The notes beneath the pieces were generated by a model that saw only the letters and a program-made list of their open reading frames with translations, was not told the DNA's origin and made no database searches. Position numbers and translations under genes: made by a program. From contig OY756141.1 in the NCBI GenBank assembly GCA_963576785.1, positions 1,116,001 through 1,180,000 of the forward strand: a DNA stretch of 64,000 nucleotides. The letters are read 5' to 3'. Positions 24,124 through 36,338 of this stretch are shown here, piece by piece. Position 1 is the first letter of the stretch, and each line of letters begins with the position of its first letter. Source of the DNA: Chlorophyllum brunneum. Lineage: Eukaryota > Basidiomycota > Agaricomycetes > Agaricales > Agaricaceae.

Positions 24124-25309
24124 ATGAAGAAAAAGGTGAATATATGTGCGCCGCAGAGAACCCTCAACGGCCAACCTCTAACACTCCTTCCAGGTTCTCC
24201 TCATGGGTGCCTCAGGCAGTGGGAAGACATCCATGAGGTCTCTGATCTTGTGAGCAAACAGCTTCTCGTCTATCTCTCTTCCCGCTTAACTGGTGTGTAA
24301 GCTCAAACAATCCGGCCTCTCTCACTTCTCGCTTGGGTGCTACCATCGACGTGGAACAAAACCATGTTCGGTTTCTTGGTGATCTCATCCTCAACTTATG
24401 GGACTGTGGTGGTCAAGATTCTTTCATGGATTCTTACCTGACAACCCAACGGTCGACAATCTTCCAACAGGTTGGTGTCATGATATATGTTTTCGACGTC
24501 GAGTCTCGCGAACCGGGAAAAGACATGGAGTACTATCGTGACTGTCTTGATGGCCTACGGTACTACAGCCCAGACGCCGCCATTTTCCTCCTGGTACACA
24601 AAATGGACCTTGTCCGCGAACAGCAACAGGTCCTTGATAAAAGGCGACAGGAGTTGGAAGAAGCTAGCGGTGACGCGACCATCTCCGTGTTCGGAACAAC
24701 CATTTATGACCAAACTCTCTACAAGGTCCATCCACCTCCCTCTGATACCTCGGAAATTTCTGACCCCCTCACAATATATAGGCCTGGTCAAGTATCGTCC
24801 ACACCCTCATACCCAACGCCGGTATCCTCTCAAAACATCTGTCCATTTTCGCCCAAGCCTGCGGCGCAACTGAAGTCATTTTGTTTGAACGTACAACCTT
24901 CCTCGTCATAGCCACCTCGTCCTCCGGCTCTGGCGTTGCATCATCCGCAGTACCAACATACACCAAGGACGGCACTGATCATCAGCTCGAGCCGACACGG
25001 TACGAACGTACATCCGAACTTATCAAAGCATTCAAGTATACGTGCTCCCGCGTCCGCGAAGAGTTTCATACCCTCGAACTTGACCTGCCTGAGTTTAGCG
25101 CGGTCCTGGATGAGTTGACTAAGAATACATATGTCCTTGTCATCCTCCATGATCCTACAATAGGTTGGCATTTCCCATGTTATCACATCTGCCATACCCG
25201 TTGACGATTGTCCATATTGGCGTATCACACAGAGACTGCAGCTGTTAAGCTGAATATTCGTTTAGCACGTAGCAAATTCGAAACCCTTCAGGCGGATAGT
25301 CTTAATTGA
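24124..25309 (+). CDS. GTR1: Gtr1/RagA-type Rag GTPase (TORC1 regulator)
   Basis: Five exons: 24124-24135 (12 nt, MKKK), 24194-24249, 24302-24725, 24782-25163 and 25233-25309; predicted 316 aa. P-loop MGASGSGKTSMRSLIF, switch region LGATIDVEQNHVRFLG, G3 LNLWDCGGQDSFMDSYL and G4 HKMDLV. The C-terminal roadblock-like half has AWSSIVHTLIPN and ACGATEVILFERTTFLVI. These are the hallmarks of Gtr1/RagA, the amino-acid-sensing GTPase that with Gtr2 recruits TORC1 to the vacuole. A first coding exon of 12 nt and a GTTGGC donor on intron 4 are the only oddities. Tandem with RIB4. Confidence 0.95.
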
Positions 25310-25563
25310 TGGACCTGTCCATAACCCCTTCCCAGCTGAAGTTGATTGACATGCGTCTGGTTCCAACGTTCTTTATTTTATTTTTATAGTTATTGTTAAT
25401 ACTTAGTGGCCTGTACGGACTCTTAAATTCCTTAGCTCTCACTGTCTCGACCCCCTATGTTGTTTATATTAGGATTTTTAAATTATTAGATATGCTTAGA
25501 ACGATATAATCATGTAGGAATGTTCAATAACATCTATGGGTTATTCTGACCCTTAGATCAAGA

Positions 25564-28500
25564 TTAGCCTCGCTGCTTTCGTGGACGCAGCTGCCGGCGT
25601 GCAGCCATAACCGCGGCAGCTTTCGTTCCCGATGGAGGAGAATAAGGCGACTCCTTCAGGGCCTGTTCAATTTGTGCCTTGACAGCGCTTGCCTTGGTCC
25701 CATTGAGTGGGAAAGAAGCTGCCTCAGAGCTAGTCGACTCTAGCGAACCACGACGTTGTTGGCGCGACTTGGACGAAGAGAGAGGTAACGATTGCTTCAA
25801 TGATGAACGGGCACGGGATCCAGGTTCCGTGATGAGAACCACAGGCGTACGTGGAAGCGTTCCGATTGATGAAGATGAGGAAGAGCCAAAAGAAACCCGC
25901 CGCGGCCCTGTCAATCGTCGAACGGGCGTCGCTTTAGAAGGTTCCTCAGTCGAACGAGGTTCTGTCGATTTCAAAGTCGGAAATGACTGCCTTGGCTTAT
26001 TTTGGTTCTGGGCCCGTAGAGGGCTAGGGCTGCCGCTTCGATAAGTATTGAACGATTTGCGCTGTCTTTGGGTTGATGGCCCCTTTGACGAGGAGCCATG
26101 AGACATCAGGAGTTCTTGTGCAGTTTTGGCAGGTGCCCCATGGGCACCAGAGGGCGTTTTCATCATTCGATCGATTGCATCGTCATCACTATCGAACGGA
26201 GGCTGGTGTTGCTGTTCGGGCTGTGGGCGTCTTGAGGCTAACTTCTGTTGCACTATTTCCTCGGAGGAGGACAGGCCGGAGACGTCTTCGGGGTTAGCTT
26301 CAGCTTCGGGAGCAGGTGATACTTCCTCGAACGTGGAGATACTGGAAAGGTCTGGTGTACGGATGTCATCGTCCTCCTGGTCTTCTGCGTCGACTCTGTC
26401 GGCATCCGGAATCGTTTCGAGCCTGACGGTTCCTTCTTCCTCTTCGCTTTCACTTTCATCTTCTTCCTCCTCCTTCTTCATTACAACGCGTTCCTCGCCT
26501 TCACTTTCATCCTCAGTTCCTTCCTTGTTGCTACTCTCCTCGTATCCACCATCACTTATTCTGTTAGACATCCCAGAGATCGGATTAGAGGCCGGTTCAT
26601 TAGGATTCACCATTAACAAGTCCGCCACATCATGTTCCTCTTGCATAGTCTCCGTCGTCGTTGTAGAAATTACTTGCGTATTTCCCCCACCTGACTCTCC
26701 CACCTCCAAATCCCTTCTCCCTCGAGGAAGCCCAATGCCTTCCTCCAGCTCCTTGTCATGTTCCTGCTCAACCTCTCCTTCAACCACTGGGTCCAACGGG
26801 ATTTCGTTCCTCCTTATACGATCCCTCCTTCCCGTCCTTTTTCTAGCAGCCTGGAGGGGCGCAGGTTCGACGGAACGCGACCTTGACCTTGTATTCTTGT
26901 ATGGAGCCCAGGGAATCTCTTGTTGGGCAAGCTTACCCTCCTCTTCGTCCGAAGATAGAGGAATGGAAGCTTGACGAGAAGTACGTTTACGAGCCACTTT
27001 TCTCACTGGGGGCAGGATTGGAGACGATCGCTTGTGGGAACTTTCACGCGTAATAGACGATTCGGCAGGGACAGTGGTAGAACCCTGTGGAAGAGGCGCA
27101 AGTTCGGGTGGAACGACCATCGAGCGCGATGAAGGCTCAGTCGTGCTGGTATTGTTGCTCCTGACCCCACTTTTGTTACGGGATGTAGAGGCAAAGATAG
27201 GACTAGAATGGGCAACATTGCGGAACGATGTGGAAGGGTGAGAGGGACGGGGAGACGGGTGTATTGTCTGGCTTGTACCTCGTCCGCGCGATGGCGGTGG
27301 CGGTGGTAACATGTTCATTGGACCGGCCCGGTGAACAAGAGTTGGAGAGGGTGCAGGGGTTTGATGCACGACCCTCTGGGACTCAGCTATCGCCGACCGC
27401 CGCGACTGGGAGGGCCCCGGTTGGAGTAAGTCGAGCGCAGGAGCTGGCGAAAATGCAGATGGACTGACATGCGCCAGCCTAGTCATATCCCTTTCGACTT
27501 CCTTCTCTTTGCCCTTGCTCCATGACAAGTTCCCAACTTGTGCATGACCAGCGGAGGAAGCTGGCATATGCCCTCTGGTTGGGCTCTCGACGGGAGAAGA
27601 AATATCGGAACTATAAATACGCCGTTTTTTCGAGGGTTTCACATCCTTTTCCACTGACCTATTCCGTCGCTTAGATTTGATATCAAGGTCATACTCTTCT
27701 TCATGCTCTGAGTTATCAGGTATCTCAATAATCTCGCCGTCAATTCGCTGGGCGCGTTTGAATGCCAACCTGGGATTTTTATTCAGCAGGCGACTGAGAC
27801 CGTACAGTGAAGGATATTCGGGGGGATGGTGTGTTGCGTAGTGTTGGATTATGGGATCGAAGCGATCGCGGTTCTTCTTGTAACGTTCACGCCATGATTC
27901 AGCGGTGTGTCGAAGTGCCCACTCAAGACCGGGGTGTTCTAACGCCTAAGTTGCTAGTAGGTATTAGGTGCCCTGCTATCATAAGAGGCGAACTCACTAC
28001 GAGAATGAGTTCCTTGTAAACTCCCGTTGAATTCCTGCCGCCCTCAGCTGCATCTGGTATTTTCCTCGAAATAAACCAGCAGAGGTTGTCGTCATCTTCA
28101 TCCGTGAATTTGGTACGTGACCTGTAACTCTGATTACTATTTAAGCCACGCGAAGAGAAATAGATATACCTTCCAATATAACCACCCATTGCGTAACGCA
28201 CCGGTTTTTGATGTATAAACCGCTTATGCCGAACACAATCCTGAACGAATCTCATAGGTTCTACAACAATCCCTCGAAGCTTTTCATCCCTACTCATCGA
28301 GTAGTTCATCTGCAACTGGTCGCGGGTGCCTTTGAGTCTCTTCTCATCGACGAGGACAGTATCAGCGCCGGAAGGGCTGCTGAGGGTTTTCCCTCCATTT
28401 CCCTGCATTCGAGTTTGTATAGAACGCCTTGATCAAAGCACACTACATACCACGATATCACGGGCCAGATTTTCCCTCTGGTATTCCTTCTTGATGCTTG

Positions 28501-28564
28501 GATGTAAGTAGAAGCCAACAGATTTTCCGGGCTCGTATTGAAAGAGACGACGATCCTCGGCCAT
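25564..28564 (-). CDS. RAP1: Rap1-like telomere protein (BRCT + Myb)
   Basis: Four exons: 28564-28451, 28402-28170, 28121-27998 and 27945-25564; predicted 950 aa. Residues about 5-115 look like a BRCT domain: SVGFYLHPSIKKEYQRENL, GNGGKTLSSPSGADTVLVDE and RFVQDCVRHKRFIH. Next is a Rap1-type Myb domain split by an intron: TKFTDEDDDNLCWFISRKIP, GRNSTGVYKELI, HPGLEWALRHTAESWRERYK. The remaining 700 residues are low complexity, with basic, Ser-rich and strongly acidic runs (EEEEDESESEEEEG). I cannot see the C-terminal RCT domain of yeast Rap1. Family role: double-strand telomere binding or shelterin bridging. BRCT plus Myb is seen; telomere function is inferred. The first ATG at 28564 is chosen because no in-frame ATG lies upstream. 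Confidence 0.8.
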
Positions 28565-28933
28565 TGCGTGCGAGGCTGGTATGGGACTTGGATCTAGCTC
28601 AGGGTCATAACAATTGGGAATCAACTAACACGTCGATCACGTGCGCGTTTCCTGAGATCGTTGACCACCCAGGCTCTGTTCCGCGAGGAGGCCTCAGACT
28701 GTAGCCGCAAGCTCTCGGTTAGGTAAAATCGGCGGGTGGTAATGGATGATCACCATGCTCAAATGCACTTCAGCACCAAACCCGAAAGCACTGTATACAG
28801 ATAGAATCTGTCCCAAGAAAGCAGATCCTGAGCAACAATCAATGTTACATATATACGGGGAGTGCTAAACAGGCGACAGGTAATCAGAAGGCTGGTGTTC
28901 AGTCAAAGGTAGGACAAGTTGAAAGTCAAATTT
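28565..28933. other. short intergenic region
   Basis: 369 bp between Rap1-like 5' end and exchanger 3' end. Contains the Rap1-like promoter; nothing distinctive. Confidence 0.35.
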
Positions 28934-31140
28934 TTAAGTGACCCAGACTGAATGTGACAGTCAATTGGGGTACTGGACGAGATTCACACTAGGGGACGTA
29001 CAGGCAAGCGCAGTAACGAGATACAAGGTGAGCAACCTTGGTAGTGGGAAATTCAGTAGAGCTTGACAGAAATTAGCAAATGGCACTCACATTACACCCT
29101 CCATGTAGTTTGATTTGCCATCCCTGGGAAAAGTGGTTTCAATATTTGGTGCATGAGGCAGACGTTGACTTACTGGATTAAGGTGTTGGTAAGGATAACG
29201 GAAACGAAAAATACCACAGTCTACAAAAAGTCAGATCATCTTGCAATGCGATTTTTCAGATAGGACGAATACCTCGAAGTTCTCGAAATAGAGTGTAAGG
29301 TTGTGGCCGGTACTATAAAAGGGTCAGGATGGCTGAAAAGAGTAAGACCATCATACTAACCTCCACCCGATGATCACAAGCAGTGGGACGACGAAAGCGG
29401 CAATTTGCTAGACAACTTCAGATAATGGGACACCCGGGAAGTTGGGGACCTTACTATGGAACTACCAACACAGATACCAATGGTGATTTCCATCTTGTCT
29501 TTCATGGCCATCCAAACTGAGGTGACGTGTTCAGCTGCGTTGGCCTTGAGTGACATCAGCGGGTTTAGCAGCAAATCACTCGATGAAACATACAACTATT
29601 GGCAGAAGGATCAAACCAATGAAGGTCTTGGGAATGTGGTATCGGTCGGCAGTTTCTTCAATGGAAGCAACCACTATGTCGGGTCAGAAAAAAAAGCCAA
29701 GGTATCCGTAGTAAACCAATTACGATAATCGGCACAGAAGGACGTCATGACTGTCACAACCAGAAGTCTAGGTGATCGTCAGCAACGCGAGGCACCTAAT
29801 AAGAAACACCAACCCAATCCCAGCAGAGAAAAGGTTCATCTTGGCTGGTTCCTTTTCCTCTTGACTCAGGAGCTCCCGTCGTCTCTCTCGCAATTCGAGA
29901 TCACGGGGATCTGCATTCTCCCCATCGGGATGAGGGACATTGGGATCATAGAGGAAAGCATGGGTTTTGAGCTGAGAAATGGAGTAACATCGTGAGTAAT
30001 AGGTAAGGGATACGATTTTCATAAAATACCTGGAAGTAGATGTAAATAACGTAGACTCCCAGAAGAAGTATGGAGGTGCCACGAGAGATGATGGCCAAGC
30101 CACGCTCGTCTAAGAAAATCCTCGTAAAACATGAGATCTACATTAGGACGAAGGATCCTTCACCTGAATCACCAACTGCCAAATGATAGGCAGCCGGAAG
30201 GACAAGAGCTAGCCAAAGTAATATAATGAGCATTGTGCAGGAGGAAAAGACGATCAGACTCACTGATACAAGCAAGAGTCATGAGCTGATACCGAATTAG
30301 CATCAGCAGACAACCCTTGATAGATCATAAATGACATTACCGAGCTCGACCTGGAAGACGGATGAGTGAGCGAGAAGAATTAGAGGAAATAGGGTTACAC
30401 ACGCTTGTGCAGCTGTAACTTCGAAATTGCTTTCCGACTTGATGCAGCCCCCTTGATAAAGACTCTTAGTCGTACTCGAAGAAGACGTACGACAATAACG
30501 ACAAACCTGCGACAAAGGAACATCCAAGGACAAGCAAGATGTTTGACAAAATCGAGCCGAGCATCTTTTCAGAAGAGTTGAAGTTTAATCCTGACATTAG
30601 ATGCGGAATACATACAGAAGTCTGGACAATACGAATTTCACCTAATCAACACTTATGAGATAAAGAACGGGTAGAGATCCTGGACTAATCATACCCTGAA
30701 GCAAAGCCGCGATGCCAACAATAATTTCAACAGCGTTGCCGAAGGAAGCATTTAAAAGGCCAGCAAGCGTATCGCCAAGAGAAAAAGACATTTGCTCCGT
30801 ACATTCACCCAGAAGCTATATCAAGGTTGAACATTGAGCACAGGCACGCAGTAACGCAACGAGACGCGTGGAATAAGCGAACCTTGGCAAGGGGAACGAC
30901 AGCGAGAAAACTGAAGGTGAATCGCAGAGCAGCATCCCAGTGGAGATGATGGGCAGCGAAGCTCAGAGGAACAAAAACAAGGAGAATATTCAGATATGTG
31001 CCGAAGAAAAAGGCTCTCAACGAATCGGGCCAACTAGGTTCATCCTCGGCCTCGACAAGCGAGGTGAATCGCTGGCGCAGGGAACGCCGCGGATTGGCTG
31101 GGCCATTAAGGAGTGGAGAAGTTTCTGAGTAGGACGCCAT
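28934..31140 (-). CDS. VCX1: vacuolar Ca2+/H+ exchanger, CAX/Vcx1 family
   Basis: About 19 very small exons. Exon 1 (31140-30883) encodes the N-terminus and first helix. Then [20 protein letters not shown] and [17 protein letters not shown] (first GNAxE ion-binding repeat), [52 protein letters not shown], a cytosolic loop, [51 protein letters not shown] (second repeat), [19 protein letters not shown], then [11 protein letters not shown] and a last exon ending AFWVT with TAA at 28936-28934. This is the full CAX architecture. Family role: vacuolar membrane antiporter sequestering Ca2+ against the proton gradient. It includes a 10-nt exon (30341-30350) and a 22-nt exon (30264-30285). Confidence 0.93.
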
Positions 31141-31293
31141 AAAGTGCAAATGGCTGAGCAAACGAGCGACGAAAACTAAGACCTAGACTTTATGCGGAAT
31201 GTTGCTCAGGTTCACGTTCCGACCCCAAGGCAGTGCAAATGACGTCACGTGCACCACATATGAGATTATGCATCCAAAGACTTGGTTCACTGT

Positions 31294-32074
31294 CTAAATC
31301 CGAGCTTCATCTGCATTATGGCCAAGGGGACCTGTTGGTAAGTGCGATGCATCTCCATACCGCACTAACCTCCCTCCTTGGCCGTCCCATTCAATCAACG
31401 ACACAGACACGTTTGGCAGTGAACCCAAACCCACCACTCCCTCCCCCGGACTTAGCTCACGATTCTGGATTAGCTTCTTCACCAACGTGCCGAGAAACCC
31501 TCCATGGGAAACTACTAAAATATTGTACGGGTTCTTTCGGGGCGGCAGCGAGGCAGTGTATTCAACAATATTCTCTCTCCACCACGCCAAGGTACGCTCA
31601 GTGAACGCCGGTCCTGTCTCTACCGTGGACTCCCCTCCGGGAAGCTTGTGCAATCCATATACTTGTCCTTGGAGCTCGCCCATGAACTACCCCAAGTCAA
31701 CGCACGCCTGGGCTAGAGATATTCCAGGCCACCTACCCGTTCACGCAGCTCCTTCTGCCTGCGCAAAGCGAGGCCGGGTTGTTCCTCCAGTATCGCAGCC
31801 GCGGTCTACGATAGCTACCGGTATAATTATACCTCTAACATTAATCCACTGCACTCACAGCTGTCGCCCTACTTAGATCACTCGATAATGCAGTATCAAA
31901 TTTGACTACACGGAGTGCACCTGCCACAAGTGCTGCCTGCTGTAACCCGGCCTCATTGAGCGGTGTATCAAGTTGTCCTTGAATGATCTTCTTCACATTT
32001 GCGTCAGTCTCTCCATGACGGATGAGGTATACCTTGGCCTGGGTGACCATGGAGGGTGACGATGGGGAATGCAT
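31294..32074 (-). CDS. histidine phosphatase / phosphoglycerate-mutase-like protein
   Basis: Three exons, 32074-31859, 31805-31737 and 31686-31294, with 53-nt and 50-nt introns; predicted 225 aa. The phosphohistidine motif is VYLIRHGETDANVKK. Also LDTPLNEAGLQQAALVAGAL, SSDLSRATATAAAI, LRERFMGELQG (acid), and ILVVSHGGFLGTLV with the second catalytic His. This is branch 1 of the histidine phosphatase superfamily, close to fructose-2,6-bisphosphatase (TIGAR)-like and general phosphatases; the substrate is unknown. Alternative start ATG at 32050 (MVTQAK). A two-codon upstream ORF overlaps the chosen start. Confidence 0.88.
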
Positions 32075-32082
32075 CAATGCAT
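32074..32082 (-). promoter_or_regulatory. two-codon uORF overlapping the phosphatase start
   Basis: On the minus strand ATGCATTGATG places a Met-His-stop ORF (32082-32074) whose TGA shares its A with the main ATG. This arrangement can impose termination-reinitiation control, or the ribosome may use the ATG at 32050 instead. Confidence 0.35.
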
Positions 32083-32278
32083 GGTGACCAAAAGCCGATA
32101 AGAGCTATGAAGGTTACGTAAATATTCTTCTCCGGATTCAGGCGATGTTGAACCTGGCTCCCGGTGCGCGTCCATTGGCTGTGTTCTAACCACCTTAGTG
32201 CGTACAACCCGAAATTATAAATACAGATGTATCAGCCTTTATCGATTTGTCTCCAATATCTGTCCTAATTTTACAGCT

Positions 32279-35200
32279 CTATAATAGGCCAGTGACAGCA
32301 ACGCTCAGGTTCTTGATGCGGTCTTCAGGGAAGGTGGTCGGAAGGATACGAAGACGTTGGTTGGCCTCCGTGAGCTGATCCTCCATCAATGGCGACCCCA
32401 TTTTCTTGGCAGCATATGCCTATATCAAGACTTCATTACTCAAGGGTCAAGAGAAATGTTGTTATGCACATACCATGTTACCTAGAGCAACGAGCGTACG
32501 GTATACCGCCTCCGAATCGGTCATCTCGGAAGCCAGCAGCTATAGATATGCATAGTCACTGGTGGCCCGGACGAATAATACATTTGGACATACCCCGAGC
32601 ACTAGTGTTGCATAGTGATGTTGAAGAGCAGTGTTGAGTGGCGCATTGAGGATCGTGCAGGAAATACTATCAAATTCAATTTCAGTATCTCCACCACGCT
32701 CTAAAACACGACCACATACTTGAACAAGATTGTTGCAAGTGCGACTCTCTGAGTCTTGTTCAAAAGGCCATACGGAACTTCGCCAAGACCTTCAAGAATC
32801 TAACCGAAATTCAGTGAATGTGATTTCTCAGTGTCGACCATATACTTACCTGACCAATCCAGGATGTATCCAAAGTGGAGCCTTCTTGGATGGCATTCGC
32901 TAGGGTGCGCAAAACAAGTAATATATTCGTTTCTCTAGGCTTGGGCAACGGCGATGACCAAGGGGCAGTCCATTCTGATGCCTTGAACAATGTTTCAAAG
33001 AAACGCTTCTTGAGGTCTGGCTCGTCAAGTATATCAGGGCAGAAACCAATTAGCAGCCTGCTGAGGTCAATCACTACGGTATCATCGTGAGACTAGGATG
33101 TTGGGTTGGATCGAATGGTGACCATACCAGGGAATAGCTGCGCACTCGGCCAGCGCTCAAACAGCTGAATCACGGTCTCTACATGAACGGATGTGAGGGC
33201 TTTTGATGGCCGTTGGGTTTGGCTCGCAGTAGCTGAGGACAAGTATGAAAAAATCTCGTCAACAGTGGACGTCTGTTCGGGACGAATAGCGAAGCTGGCA
33301 GTAGACTGAATAGAGATAGTGAGTTCATGGCGCCGCGAAACCTCTCAAACCAACTCACTGCGTCGTTCTTCAAAGCCTCGTTGAACTGGGACAATTTCCC
33401 TTGCATAGCAGCCACATTGGCTTGCTTGAAGTTGAGGGTACTTTTCTGCCATTCATTATCAGTGACTATGAGGGGATATACACCACGAGTACGCACCACA
33501 GGTAATAAATTTGCAACGGCATTGGAAGTAGGAAGAGTCGCGGGTGTTCCTGATGGGTTGTAACGCGATGCACCGGTGAATGGGTCCCCGTAGGAAGGGG
33601 CAGGAGGGCCAGGCGCGGTGGTTGAATCACTACTACGATAGCGGGAAGCACCTGTAAACGGATCTACGTAGTCCCCTTGCCCGCTCGGATTACCCGAGCC
33701 TGTACTGCGGTACCTGGCTGCGCCTGGGGGTAAAAATTGTCAGTCTTAGCCTCTATCAAGAGATGTGAATAATAACCGGTGTAGGGGTCCACATACTCTT
33801 CGCCTCCAGCACCTAAGTTTACACCAGACGTATTCTTCTCGATGAACTGCACGACTTGGTCAATGTATGACATGGAGATCTCGTTGGCTTGAAGAAATCT
33901 TTGTGCCGCAACATAGGGATTCTCTGATTTCTTATTTTAGTGGGTGCATACACGCACGAACACTGGACGACAACACCTGTGACATTATACGGTAATTTTA
34001 GAGGTGGGACACCGTCTTGAATGTCGACGTCAAATACGTAGTCGTACTCTTTCCCTTCATAAAGTTGTTTTCTTCCTGATCCAACCGCGTCTACGACGTC
34101 ACCAATCTTCTGCCATTGGTAACTCGTGCCATCCCACTAGGGCGACGATTCGGAGAATGTAAATTACCAGTATTAAATCAAAACGCACTTGGTGAGCTTC
34201 GACAACATCCCCTCTCTTGATCATCTTAACTTCTCCTGGCTTCTTACCTAGGAACTGGTAAGATGGAACAGGCGATCAAAATCGTATATTATCCCATACC
34301 TGACGTGGAGAGCGCTTCTGGTCCTGGTAAGTCACTCTTCTTGACATCACCAATTTGTTGAGAGGGCAGAGCCTGGGACGCAACTCGGGCTTCGTAGTCC
34401 TTCAGATCCTGTTCGGTAGCCCATCGTTCTTCTGAAGAGCTGAAGACTCGAACAACGCCATCACTACATCCACTGACAATATCACCGTTGGGCATGACTG
34501 ACACAGCCCACACGGAGATAGCGGGGTGAACAATGACCTGAGAACACTCGTCACCTGGGATCATCAGAATTATGCACCCATAACCATGTCCATACGCCCA
34601 CCTTGCCAAATACGAACGGAGCGATCTTCACCCGCTGAGACGATATCGCCACCAGGTAGCACAGAAAGGCTATACACGAACGAAGTGTGCCCAGTCATCG
34701 AATACACTATATCTCCCCCTAACGTCCAAACACGAATCTCACTATGGAAAGTGAGAAAACTACAAGTGGTCAAAGGAATATTGGGCCGTACCTGTCGTTG
34801 GAACATGACGCAAAACCTATATCAGGAATAAGCGCAAGGCCACGGACGGCATCTTTGTGGCCTTTGAATGTTTGAACAGCCTTGTGCTTCTGCCAGAGTT
34901 TGATGGTCTTATCCGCGGAGGCTGAGATCGCTGGTATCAATGTGCATGGTCGTTGGTGTAAGAGTAAAGGACTTGCCAGTTAGGAACTGCTCCTCGTCTA
35001 TTGCTTTCACGGCCCATACTGATTGCTGGTGACCTTTCAAGTCATAGGTTAGCCGGAAGTTGTCCCAGACCTTGGCGGTCCTATTTCAAGTCAGCGGTCG
35101 TGCAGAATTCATCGAATCGGCACCCACTTATCCCAAGACCCTGAAATAATTGACCCTCCTGGTGTAACATCCAGGGTACAGACATTCTCCGTATGCCCAA

Positions 35201-35612
35201 GAAGGCTAAACGTCGGCTCCTCCTTCGACGAGTCCAAGGAAAAGACATTGATCACGGTATCCTGACCACCAGTTACAACATAGCCTGTGAGTGCATCCAA
35301 TCAATCTAACGCGGACTTCCAGTATGTTGCGCGATCCGTACCTTTTGGTGCCTCCGATGAAGGCTGGAGGTATGTTATCGAGTTCACGTACTGCGAGCCG
35401 GGTCGAAAGATGGTTGAGGGTGAGAACTGGCCGTTCTCAGATTTTTGCCAGGAGATTGCGGTTGTATCACGCGAAGCAGATAAGACGAGATCGTTCCGCG
35501 GCGTGCTGAGGGCGCGCACCTAGGAATTCGTGAGGAGGGATGGTGCACGAGGGGTCAAACAACTGACATCAGAGGAATGCGCGGTCAAAGTGGCAGACAG
35601 TTTGTAGGGCAT
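32279..35612 (-). CDS. DOA1: Doa1/Ufd3 (PLAA homologue), WD40-PFU-PUL ubiquitin-binding Cdc48 cofactor
   Basis: Multi-exon. Exon 1 (35612-35568) encodes MPYKLSATLTAHSSD and joins RALSTPRNDLVLSASRDTT. WD repeats follow: VVTGGQDTVINVFSL, LGHTENVCTLDVTPGGSIIS, FKGHKDAVRGLALI, GHTSFVYSLSVLPGGDIVSA, WAVSVMPNGDIVSGCSDG. Then the PFU region (YDYVFDVDIQDGVPPLKLPY, MSYIDQVVQFIEKNTSG), a Ser/Thr/Gly linker with ASRY repeats, and the PUL armadillo-like domain (DLSRLLIGFCPDILD, ETNILLVLRTLANAI, VALATILF, YRTLVALGNMAYA). It ends NLSVAVTGLL at 32281-32279. Family role: binds ubiquitin and Cdc48/p97, supplies free ubiquitin, and acts in ERAD, mitochondrial and endosomal protein turnover. All three domains are present. 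Confidence 0.94.
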
Positions 35613-36338
35613 GAGAGGAAGGTGATATGGGAGGTATGAATAATCAGTGGTCCAAGGTCACGACCCAAGATTAGCTACGCGCTTACGCACCCCAGGCTCG
35701 CAGCGAAGGATCCATCCAATACCATTCGGTGAATGACATCACAAACCGCACTCTAGCACTTCAGAGATGGTTTCATTAGAAAATAAAATTTTACAGTATG
35801 TATGCCCCACTAACGAGCCCAACGACCATGAAGTAGCCGATGGGAGATACGGAGGTATAAACTATGCCATGCACCATTAATTCATCTACTGCGAGGGCCT
35901 CTCCAGTACTAATCACCAGTCATAACGCGAGCTCCTAGTGACGGTATAGACCAGTGAGGGGCTGAAATTCTTAGGTTTGGCACGTGAGTTTTGTGCAATC
36001 CTTTAGGGCCGGTTTTGCCTTTAACTAGTAGAATACGTCGGGTAAGGCAAGGATAACTAAGTCACAGTTACAATGCTCGGAAGGCGTTTACGTAGGTTGA
36101 GTACGGGTTGCTAACACCACACGAGGCTTTATTAAATTCTTCTCTAATATCCCATTTGTTTATTTATTTCAAGCGGTGAAACCAGCAGTAGTAAGTACTT
36201 GTATGTAACCCCAGCTCCATTGTTCAGGTTCTAAGTTCCTGTAGTGATATTCTCAGGCATTCATGTGCAGACGTAGGATCGATATTAAGGATTCTACGTG
36301 AAGAAGGCACGTGGTTGTGGGTGTGCCGTATGAGCTAG
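35613..36338. other. intergenic region with short 18S-rRNA-like words
   Basis: 726 bp between DOA1 and HOP1 with no ORF or splice chain. Three short strings resemble one conserved stretch of 18S rRNA: GGTTTCATTA (35769-35778), ATAAACTATGCC (35857-35868) and TGAAATTCTTAGG (35963-35975), the last out of order. Too short to call an rRNA pseudogene. Confidence 0.25.

Noticed and set aside
26126..26974. 282-codon plus-strand ORF, Ser-rich
   Set aside because: Antisense shadow of the acidic/Ser-rich tail of the Rap1-like gene; no splice sites or family motif.
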